The notes beneath the pieces are model-generated. The model had not been told where the DNA came from. It saw nothing but the letters and a program-made list of their open reading frames with translations, and did no database searches. A program made the translations under genes and the position numbers. From Larus michahellis (taxonomy: Eukaryota; Chordata; Aves; Charadriiformes; Laridae), in assembly GCF_964199755.1 (NCBI RefSeq), contig NC_133930.1, positions 26,618,071-26,682,070 on the forward strand: a stretch of DNA of 64,000 bases, in the 5' to 3' direction. Below are positions 39,901 through 51,900 of the stretch, piece by piece (within the stretch, counting starts at the first letter, position 1; each line of letters opens with the position of its first letter).

Positions 39901-42900
39901 TTCCTGGAAAAAGGATAGAGAAAAGCCTTGAAAAAATTGAATTTTAACAAAAGTTGTCTGAACATACCGTCAGAACTACAACATACAATCTCCTGTCACG
40001 AAGCCCTTGGACACTGAAAAGAATTTGGTTGATTAAAATCAGCAATAAAACATGTCCATATTCTATTTAATGACTTGACTAAACACCTGTTCAAATACAA
40101 AGTTCTGAAAATTTTCATGTATAGAAGACACCATCCTGCTAAAGATCAATAAAAATTTTGAGCTAACCTAGAAACATTTTCATTTCCATGAAGTAATCTG
40201 AGTGTCAAATAAAATCACACGTTATCAGGCAGCTCTGTGGTAATGCATAAAGACCACAAAGAGGAAGACTTCAGGAAGTTGGCTTTCTTTCAGAATCCCT
40301 TATTTGGAAGGGATCCACATGTACACCTGGGTACACATTACTCAGAAAATAGCAACGAATACTGACATAGAAATACAGCTCAGGTTTAGTAATCGTGACT
40401 TTGCTCAGGTGGCAAACGTTTCAGGAATTAAGTAGCAGAGCAGGTCTCACTCTTCCTACAGGTTAACAGTGCATGGCATTAAACCCAAGTTAAAATAGAA
40501 GGTGAAGGGAAGTGGGCTCAGCATCCCCATTAACGAACCCTTCTCTGGCTGCCCAAATTCACAGGTGAACCAACTCTTCTATTCAGAGAAAACAGAGTTT
40601 CAAAATCTAATCCAGTAGGTGGGGGAACAAAATTCATTCTGAAGAGGAAATAGGAGTGCCAGGTCTATAACAGACTAATGATGAGAGAAACTGGAATGTA
40701 GTGATGTGATAAAGATCTAGGAGTATATACACACAAATATTACAGTGCAAAAAAAACTCAACACAGAAACTCGCTCAAGCTAAAACAGTACAGACAAAGA
40801 ACCAGCTTCGCAATGAATCGCCCTGGTTTTGCACCCAAATCTGGGCCAAAAATCCAATAAATTTGTTATCCACAGAAATTGCAGAGAGAAAACAGGGTAA
40901 AAAACCCCTCAAGACAGACTCTTCAGTTTGCATCATATACGTAAACAAGGTAGCAGAATATCTAAATAAAATCAAGTAGTGTCAGGCAATCACAGGACAG
41001 TGAACACACACCACAAGCTTTTCTAACACGGAAGTTAGAGTTAACACTTGAAAGAGTGAACACTAAATTCTCAAACTACAGCTGACAATCTTGAAAAGAG
41101 GATTGAGAAACTGAAAAGAATTCCTTATCTGGTGTCCAGCTTTTAGACACTAACTACAAGAACAGATGCAAATACCGCTCTGGAGCCAAGTACAGCTTAT
41201 GCTGAGCCTTGCTGCTAGCTTGGAAGGCAGACCAATACTTGGGGCTAGTTTTGTCTGCTGAAGCAAGCCATTGTTATTTGGCATTCAAGGGAGGAAAAAA
41301 AAGAAAAAAAAAAAAGGCAGGCAGAGAAAAAGGAAGGGATCAACAAAACAGCAGATGAAAATAGGGGAAAGGTTTTAGAGGCTGCAGGCTGTGGAGGGGT
41401 GGGAACTGTCTGAGCAGAGCCAGCAGCCGGATCGAAGGAGCACAGACGGCTAACAGCGCATAGGGAAGTAGAAGGCAAAGCAGAGCACGGTTTTCTTAAG
41501 GCATGTTTGTATCCGTGGCTTGCTTTCACCTTTGCATTTGCTAAACCCAGATCACCACACTCATCTCCAAGCCTGGCTTCACCCTTGAGAAGGGGACAGA
41601 GTTCACCGACTTGGCATTTTGGGCTGTGGATGAGACCCTTGAGGATTTACTAAACACAGCCTTTGATTTTTCCAGAAAACACCTTTTTACCCCAAATATC
41701 TGTAGGTACAAATTCCAGTAGAACCCCCTACATCGGCTTCAGGCTCATGGTAAATTAGGAGTTAAACTGCTGCTGTAAAGCAATTTTATCTCTGTGTTGG
41801 GCAGAGGCTGAAACTGAGTCATGTGTGCATATTTGGATACGTCACACCCTCTTGCTGTAGTAGACAAAGAACAAACTAGCTCCTTACCATAAACCTCATG
41901 CCTACAGGATGCTTCTGGAGGACAGATCAATCATTCTTTAGTCCCTTACAGAGGGGAAAAAAACCACCCACAAAACACCTCTTGAGATGAACTAGAACAG
42001 CGTCATTTTTTTTGGCTAGCTGGATTTCACGTACTACAATGAAGATACTGGTTTTCACTGGGCTCCTCTCTCTTACCTCCAGTCTTTTCACAACAGGTGA
42101 GTCCTCCTTTATGTATTTACTCCATATTTTAGTAAATAACATAGTCTTTTTGATAATGTTGGAGCTTTGCCAGCCTTAATTGAGTTGTACATGCATCATT
42201 ACAGAAAACTATACTCCAGGAAGTCTCACTTAAGGCAGATTTTTATTCTTTCATTTCAGTGACACCTTACCCATCCCCAGTCACTTTCTATGAAGAATTT
42301 TATTTACGGGATCTTTCTGTGTTTACTGAAGATGAATCTTCTCTCTAGTATTTCTGTAACAATATGATAATCTTAAACCTGTAGAGTCTTGTTTTTTCTG
42401 CTTTAAAACGTTCAACAGAATTACTTCACAGATGGTGCTATTAGAAGGAAATGCTCAGATAACTATTGTGACAAAAATAACCAAAGGAAATGATCAAATA
42501 AGGCCATGTTTTCCCTCTCACTAGAATTAAAGTTGTTTTCAAACCAAACTCATTTCCAGAAGCTATTTTACATATACATAATACATATATGCACATGCAT
42601 GCACATATATGTCTTTAAAAGAGTGACTAAAATTCATTATCTGGATTAACCACCCAGAAAATTACTAAAAGGGATTTCAAAACATTCCACCATAAATCTG
42701 GCAGTGAGCACTGACAAAACTGTTTTCCGTATTTAATTCCAGTTTGGAAGGGTAAAAGAAAACCCCACAGGTTTTCATCTGAATTTCAGTTTGCCTCTGG
42801 ATTCCAGCTTCAGGATTCATGCTCTAAGCTTTAGTCTAAGTCTTTTTGCATTAAAGAAAGCTTAGAAAATTTTTAAATGACAAAGTTAGTTACACAGATT

Positions 42901-45900
42901 TTAGAAAGTATTTTGAACACATTTGCGCTTCATCTGGAAATCTCTACATTCTCTACTAAAGACTGAGGAAAAGGCATTAATAAAAGTAGCATCATTGGCT
43001 TTGCCTGAATGCTAACAGTATTTACTCACTGTAAAGTTTCCTTCTGCATCAAAAGTTTTATTCACCTAGCAATAAATTTGATCTAATATCAGCCCAAGCA
43101 TTTGTTTTCAATTCTCAATAACTGCGCTTCTTCATGTACGAGAAGCTGAAAAGATCTGTTTTGCTTTAGTCAGAAGCTGAAGAATAACACTAATTTGATA
43201 TATGACACCAAAAAGTTGAGAGTTATTTCAATTTTGTAATTTGAAAGTTTCAGCCTGTGTTAGGCAAGACAGCACCTTTTGCATCTTTTAGAGTCATGCA
43301 TTTCATCCATGAAGTGACAAGGATAGAACTTCTGTTTGCTTTGGAAATTTTGATCAAGCCTAGACTAAGGCTGCTGCTTATAAAGTGAATTGCCATTGCC
43401 AACATTGCTGCTACAGGGCAAAGCCCTCTACAGGTGATAAACGTTACACCAGTGTCTGATATTTTTTGCAAATGATTACTGAAAACATTCAAAATGCAGA
43501 AAGATCAGCTTAACACTAAGTTCATGCTATATTTTCAAGGTTGTGTGTGAGATGACAAATAAAGTGGGAGTACCTTCGATATGAACACCCAAAGCAAAGG
43601 AGAATGCCACCAAATCTTTTAAGCATATATTTCTTTTCACATGGAGATGTTTACCTTTCTCCATACTTGAAGGTGAGTTATATTGCTAATCCAGTAGTTT
43701 GCCCTTTTTAACAATTAAATTTTTTTAATTTTTTTTTAAGCTTCAGAATTTTCACTGAATGGATCTGCAATTAAAACCGTGTCTCTCATCAAGACTTTCC
43801 GTGGAATTTCAGCAAGAGATTATGATTACATCCCCCCTTATGCTATCGAAGGGGAGACAACGACCATCCACATCAGAGAACACAAATGCTCTTCAAAAAA
43901 GTCGAATGACTCCACTTTAACGGAAGTGAACAACACCACGCTGAAGTACCTGACCAGTTCTCTGAGCTCCAAGCTAATACCCGCCGTCTACCTCAGTGCT
44001 GTTTTATTGGGTGTACCGTCTAATGCCATCATTTTGTGGATGCTGCTCTTCAGGATCCGGTCTGTGTGCACTGCTATCCTCTACACAAACTTGGCAGTTT
44101 CAGATCTGCTCTTCTGCATCATGCTGCCCTTCAAAATAGCATACCACATGAACGGGAACAACTGGATTTTTGGGGAAATGATGTGCCGAACTACCACTGC
44201 AGTCTTTTACGGCAACATGTACTGCTCCATTCTGCTGCTCATGTGCATCAGTGTAAGCCGGTACGTGGCCATTGTTCACCCCTTCACCTACAAGAGCCTG
44301 CCAAAACGTGCCTATGCCATTGCGGTCTGCGCTACGGTGTGGACCATCGTCTTCTTGTACATGCTCCCGCTTTGCATAATGCAGCAAAGCTATTACGTAA
44401 AACAGCTGGACATTTATACCTGCCATGATGTGCATAACGCCTGTGAAACGATATCTTCCTTCCAGTTCTACTACTATGTCTCTTTAGCTGTCTTTGGGTT
44501 TTTAATACCTCTTGCAACTATTGTTTTCTGCTATGTCTCAATTATACGAACACTCAAGACTCATGAATGGTTCTGGTACGTTAAAGTCAGTCTTTTGATT
44601 CTTACCATCTTTGCTATTTGCTTTGTGCCAAGCAATATTATCCTTATTATCCATCACATCAACTACTACTATTACAACACTGATGGGTTGTATTCTTTTT
44701 ATCTAATTGCTTTATGCCTTAGTAGCTTAAACAGTTGTCTTGATCCTTTTCTTTATTTTCTGATGTCGAAAATTAGAAGCCAATCCAATATTTATCTAAC
44801 AATGGTTAAAATATCCAGGGAAAAATGAATTCAGTTCTGTATTTATATTATTTGAATTATGATTTTGTATAGTATTAACCCAGGCAGCAACAAAACTCAG
44901 GTGCCACAATTAAACTTAAAAAATTAAAAAGTGTTAAAAAACACAATCTCAGTAAAATTTACTTTCTTCTACACACCACACAAGGAACGTCTTCAGAAAT
45001 ACACTTCTCCAGCTCTATAATTTTATCATGCATATTGCAACATCTGGTGTACCCGATTGAGGGAAGTGGCTCTGCACCTCCATTTCCTTCTGAGATGATC
45101 ACTTTCATGGCCATGGAGAAGAAACCGAAATATCAGTCACTACAGCCTCTGAACACCAGAAGAGGAATGAATATCAGAACAGCACTTTTAGGCCCATTCA
45201 TGATTTCCAAATACTTCAAATTAGCTCGCAGCCCACAATCACTGCAGGAACAGTGATGTGAAAACAAGTTTTTGGTCGAGTGGAAATGGGGATCAACTAA
45301 AAGCACTTTCTACATGCTCAGGAGCTGTCGAGCTTTGCAGAAGTTCCCTGTCATATAGGCAAGAGCAAATACTGCCCTGGATGTTGGGAATAAAGAGCCT
45401 GAGTCCCCATAGATTCAAGGGGCAGTAAATCTACAGCCGGAGACACGGAGCCTGACACTTCCAAGGCAGCATCTCCTGTGAGGCTGCTTAACCAGCTTTG
45501 CACTAGGGACTTGTTCTTCCACTTTGTCAGCGCCTGCACTCCTCTAGCCCATGAGGATTGCTGGGAGGTAACCCTTATCAGTGTGAATCCAGGCATGTAT
45601 TATTCTTGCTTGGTAAGCAAAACAGGGAAGCTATTTTGTAGTATTCTCTATTTCCACATCCTTACAGGAAATACCTACACAGTGTTACAAATACTGAAGC
45701 TAGTTATGATGGATTGTCCATGTTAATAAAGCAAAGGGTCAGCTTTTATGTTTACAGAAACTCAAAAGCTACGTACGTACTGAGTATAAGTTGCTACAAA
45801 ATTAGCTCAGTGGTTGGCGCTTGTATTTGTAACTGCAGCATGTAAGACAGCAATGAGAAAAAATGTATTACATCAGTTTGATAATAGTATTGTAAAAAAA

Positions 45901-48900
45901 CTTTACTTAAATAAAATCATTTGCACTGGAAAACGTCTTCAAGGAATTTAAGTTAGTTTTGATCATGCCATTCCCTCAGCATGCACAAGAACAGATTTCA
46001 AAGATAACTTTAAAGTAATCCAGATGTTATACAGCTATTGTAAATATAAAAACCATGAAACTAACTCTAAAGCCTGTGTGCCTATCACTCAAAAAATAAA
46101 ATAACACAGGAACAATTTCAGAGTTTGGCACATCTGTTTAACCTTTCAGGTATGAACAAGCACTCCCTGAACACAGGGTTTCTCTTCACTGGAACCTGAA
46201 CACACTTGGTTTGAAATGGCCTTGAGAATTGTTAGAAGCTGTGGTTTAAGATTACCAGAATAAATAAATTCCAGGTTTGCATTTTCAATTTCAAGCAAGC
46301 AACAAGTAGGTGTGATCTGAGATTAAGACCTGTAACGGGTACTGGGAGATTCGGGTGCAGACTACTTCCCCAAAGCCGCCGTGGCTACAGGGACGTGACA
46401 GCAGGCTGGTTAGAACAAGCGAGCAGGTTTGACCCATATGTTTTTCCAGACGCTAGGGAGCACAGGAAGTTCACAGGCAGACCTATCTGATCCTTGTAAA
46501 TCAAATACTTCCTTTTACTACGCCTCACTCTTAAAACATGCTAAGTACAATTAAAGGCAGATCTGCTTTATAAACAGGGCTCAAAAAGAGTAGGGAATAG
46601 ACAGACTTTAGACATTGCACTACCTTTTCAATTCAGTTTGTTTTGTTTTTTTTTTAAAGGAAATTTCAATCTAAATCATATCCTTACTAAAGAATGGTGA
46701 TGTCTGGGCTATTGACCAGCATAGAGATTAAGTCAGATTAATGCATCTGCGAATTTCTTTTAGGAGCACATACAGTACAGTGTCTTGCTCTCCTCCTAAA
46801 CAGGAACAATGCTCCTGTTTACAGAGGAGATGTTATAAGTTGTTGTCAAAGGACTGCATAAACAAAATACCTCAGGAGAGAAAAGCCAGCGGAAGTCGCT
46901 AGGAGCATCACAAGTTCTTGAACAAGAAGATTTCAAAGAGGTTGCATGATCTTTGTTCCAAAACTTGGAGACACCCATTTGTTTCCTATTAGTGCATTCA
47001 CACGGGGACAGGAGTAGGCACTAGGTTTGTGCCTGGGGATCACGGTGGCAGCCAGCAGGAGTGGGCCAGGACAGGGCTGCTGTCTGCAGGCAGGTGGGCA
47101 CCTGTAAGATGTCGGTCTCTGCCTTGGGGACATCCTGGCTCGCTACACATGCGCAAAGTATCTGGCATGTTCTGGGCCAGCACTGTGTGGCCACCACCTG
47201 CACAGACACCCTTTGCATGCAGATAACAAGCCCGGCCCTTCCAGGACAGGTAAAGTAGTCACAGCATGCACTAACCCCCCCCTAGGCACACACGGCAAGG
47301 AAGGATGCTTTTCAGTATCCAGGGCTCAGTGAAACAAGCCCTTTTACCAAGCAAGAAATCCAGATGTACAAACGCCTTTCGAAGCCTCTGACAGTGGATT
47401 GTGGAAACACACTGTTTCACAGCAGGTACCACAGGTGAGGTGGAAAGGTAGCTAGCTGGAAGATGTTTCTACAAGCCAAAGTTCAGGGACTTTCTCCAGC
47501 TGACCATATTGTTTTAGGAACACGTTATGTGAATTTTAAGCATCTTTTCCAAACACTGGACGTTTTAAGTGCTATGCTGGTAGCTTTAGCTAATCTTGTG
47601 TTCAGTCACACCCTGCAAGCTGTTAGGCTCATCTTTGTTTATGCTTCCCTGAGCTGTGATGGTAACCACAGCACTGCTTTTGGGGAAGCAGATAGCAATA
47701 TCCTGCTGAGACAGATTTAAACTGAAGGCACATACAAGACGGCCAGTATGTTGTTGCATGATAAAGTCATAACAGAAATACGTACACAACTCCACTATTA
47801 CAACACACCAGACTTCAGCGACTGAGACTCCTCAAAGTACTTCCCAAAGGTTTGCTAAGGAGCACCATGACTCCTTCAGCATGACTATGACTTCCTTCTG
47901 GCAAAATCCACAGTTCAATCCTATATTGTAACTGCCTGCCTGACACAGACTAGTAACTAGATCCTTGCAGAAATTCGTCACTTTGTCAGGACTGCTGCTG
48001 CCCATGTTTTGTAATAGCTGCAGTAACCTAATAGAATTAAAAATAAGCAAGGTTACATCAGGTCGTTAGTGACACGCATGCAGAATATGGCTTATTATTA
48101 ATACACTGAGCATTAATCCCTTCTGCCAGTCAGAATAAGTTGTAGTGGAAAAATTATTAGTGCCAGTTTGTTGCCATTGGCTTATTTACCATCCCATTGG
48201 CACAGCTAATCCAAACATTGGGGGAACAGGATAGGGACTTGGGTAAGTAAAAAGAATCGGCATTTAGGTTCTGACAAACAGCAACAGTCAAAGGTCTAAC
48301 CTTGCATTTCTGTGCTTTGGCGTGGTGCAGAACATCCTGATAATGCCTTGCATTCACTGGTCTCACATCTTGCAGCTTGGCTGTAGGCAACAGTAGGGTT
48401 TCTAGAGTTTTCTCAGGATTTCCTTGGTCAATTGCTTCGTTAATGTGGCCAATTGCAATGATTCCTATGAAACGGAAAAGTTAAAGATGTAGTTATCAAA
48501 GAAATATGCAACCTATCCAATACGAGGTACAAACAAAGCAGTAACATGAAGAACAGAAAAATCAAGTAACAAGAAGCAGAGGCAGCAACAGGAGCTGATT
48601 TAAAATTATTTTTGCTCATATATTCATGTGAAGCTATTAAGTTATACAGTTTTCCTTTCTGCCACAGTTATTGATATATTGGAATCTACCTGTTCATAAA
48701 AAAATCAAATTTGTCATTGCTGAAAAAGGGAAAACAGACTTCCCTACTTTCAGGGCAGGTGTATCTACATGAAGCTTATGGGAAGTTTGAGTGTCACATC
48801 TAAATATGTTCACCTTCATCTTGGCTCACAGTTCTGAAAGACATATTTTCAGGTGATTTCAGACCATAGTACTTCAAACCTTGATTTGGACAACTAGTTA

Positions 48901-51900
48901 TATACTGACCTCCCACAAACAGCATTACATAGTAACTTAACTTCATTTCTTTAAATTTCACCTTAAATAAACCAATCTGATAATGTTGACCTTAAGAAAA
49001 ATCACTTGATTTTTCAGACCAATGGCACTCAGGACTTCAGTCAGCAAGTAACATGGCCTAGTGTATCTAATAAAACTAACTCATTTTCTTCAGATTGGTC
49101 CCAACATTTTAAAAATCAATTTCTTTCCAGCCTCAAACAGTGGTGAAATGCACCACTTGGAGTATTTTCTACCTAAAGCCAGCCTAGAAGGGCTTCCCTA
49201 TCACCTGTGAGGGATGGCATCCCTGCTGGCGAATCCTCTCTCACCAGGTCTCTCCCAGACCCACCACAGCCTAGCTGGCAGGGTCACAGATCCATGCCCT
49301 CATAAGGCTTTGTGAATGAGCATTTTTTCCTGGGGTGCTACCAAAGAGGAACCACGCAGACATACAGGCTTACTTATGGAAACAGGGGCCACCCTTCATC
49401 CTCTCCTCTCTGTTCCAAATAGCCATCCCTGGGCAGAGGTCTGTGCCACTGAAACCAAGTGCAGCTATTTCAGTACTAAAGACTGACACTCCTAGTGTTA
49501 GACAACCTTTCTTAAGGCCCGTTTCAAGTCCCAGTGACTGCAGAGATTCAGACAAAAAGGTGATGATGTCAGTCAAATGAGCTGCTCAGCATCCCACCCT
49601 GCCTGAGGGCATGCTTTGCCAGCAAGCCACGAGGGTCCATGGCAGCCACTTGGCTAGATTTAGGAAGCAATAATCCAGTCAGTTTTAGTATTTCTGTAAC
49701 ATAAACTTTCTCTAACCAGTATAAAACAGCAGCATGCACGATGACACTGATGGCAGTGTGGGAAGGGCACACGCACCATGCATCAGTGCCACCCTGGAAA
49801 CAGCCTGCGCCCTACAAAAAGGCTCTCAAACTACACTCCAGACTGCTTCCCAAATGGCCAGCAGTCTGAAAGCTGCCCTCTCTTTCCCTGGCTCCAGCAA
49901 ATCAGGCATAACATAACTTGGTAGCCTCAAATTTTAGTAAAAAAATAAGTAATAAAAATAATAAAAGTCATACTTTTATATCCAGTGGAAAACCTTCATT
50001 CTTTAGCATTTTTGAAGCCCAAATGACCAGCTACCACATTTAATATAACAACACCCTTTTAGGGCAATCCATTTACATTAGAAAAATTGGGCATAAGAAG
50101 CTACTCTCAGATAGGAAATCAAGTTACCTAAAAGGAGAGCTGGACAAACAACTGCAGTGCATAACTACTTACCAACTCCCTTGTGAAAAACAGGGTCTCA
50201 GAAATCATTTAACATTAAAAAAAACAAACAAACAAACCACAAAACACTTTTCCACAGGACACTACCTGTAATTTTTTGCCCTATCCCACAACACGCTCTG
50301 CTTACAATTTCCGCAAAATCCCCAAAGCAAGACCATCCGGTGCAAATACGGAAAGCCACTGCCAAGTGGGCAGACCCATGACATTTGTAACACTGCAGAA
50401 GGCAGGCACCCTATGATAGCTTTCATCCAGTGAAAACATAACCAGGAATACTTCAAGGATATTTAAAGATCAACAGGTGTTTGAAATTATTTAATGCTCT
50501 TCTCTCTTGAAGAGTGTCTGTACAAGGCCATTCAGCACAGAAATTTACGTACTAAGGACTAGACTACCATCTCTGTGGGCGATGTAGAGGAAGAATTACT
50601 TACTTTCATTTTCTTCTTGAATTTGCATATTAACCATGTCAATGCAGTTCTGGATATCATTCCAGCTTAAATAATCTTGGCCTTGAGATGAAGCCTCTGA
50701 CTTAATAGACAATAGTGTATCAGCATAACTATAAGAAGATATAAAATACATAAGTGTATTTCATATACAAGATAAACTGACACAAAGAATTAGTCAGATG
50801 TATCATCCATCATTTAGTGCCTAGTATTTTTTTCAGTTAATGAACTTCAGACAAACTTATGTCTTGCCAAAAATTAGAGCAACATGCAAGCTGCCTTGCT
50901 GGTTCTATGCATGCATTCCAGGATCTGAAAAGAATGACCCTGTACACTAATTCAGAGCACTTTTCTTGGCAATTCAGGCTTATGGCAGTACATATACTGG
51001 ACATACACTTTTCTGTATGGCACTACAGATAAGTTTGGGAGAAACTATGGTCAGCTTCTTGCTACACTAATTCAAGGATCAGAAATTCTGCCCTAGCACC
51101 AGGTAGCAGCACCTCCTGCTACCTCCATGCAGAGGATGTTGGCCCATGGGCAGATGATGCTCCTCTCCCCACAACTCAAAGTCCTCTAAGCACAGGCTTT
51201 GTAGCCTGTGTCAACCCTTCTTAGAAGGATGGCAGATCAAGTTAAGTTGGAAACCTTCACAGCAGTGAAAACTCACGTATATATAAGTTAAATAATTCTC
51301 ATATTCCTGAATCAAGGATACAACTGCCGTAATATGTCAGATAAAACACCTGTCTTCTATTTCCAGCAGAAGCCTGAGAAATTAATGGTTGCCAGAAAAA
51401 AAAATGTTGCAGGGAATCATAATTTCCTGCTCTGATTTGCCCTTCCAGGAACCAGCAGCCTGTATTTAAGGGCTTCCTGACCTCGAGGCTGCGTATCACT
51501 AATAGTTGCAAACAATGCTGGGCTCTATCCACAAATCCACTCTAATTTGAAATCTTATATTCTTGAGGAATGAATCCCACCTATTTAACTGTTTTGTGAG
51601 ATGACAGCTCCTCACATAAATTTTAAACTTGATATTTTGTAGTGTCTAATCTTTTCTTGCTCCAATTCTCATAAGAAAATAAAAACTAAAGTTATAAGAA
51701 AAGCTAGCAAATTCCTTCCCCACAACATACACACTTTTGCAGACCTATGTCATATTTCCCCTAAATTTTATCTTCTAAGAAACACATTCTTAACAAGTTC
51801 ATCTCTTCTGATAGAAAGCCATTGAACACCATCTCCCTCAGTGAACTTTTTCTAGCTCTACTGTATTGCTTCGGGTATTGTGCAATCAAAGCTTCCTGCA

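Larger units (their letters stand above)
39904..48300 (-). other. IQGAP2: IQGAP2 intron between A10 and A11, host of F2RL2
   Basis: At 8397 bases this is the largest complete intron in the window. It contains the whole antisense gene F2RL2 (42039-44828). The flanking parts (39904-42038 and about 46120-48300) show only an A-rich run at 41290-41315 and short, unconvincing open frames. Confidence 0.75.

Noticed and set aside
44036..44517. Other-frame open frames over the F2RL2 7TM region
   Set aside because: Shadows of the receptor coding frame with His/Leu-rich, non-membrane translations.
43779..44828. Single-exon F2RL2 starting at 43779
   Set aside because: The codon at 43779 is GTG and would give a receptor without a signal peptide. 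The upstream exon 1 with ATG and signal peptide joins in phase, so the real start is 42039.
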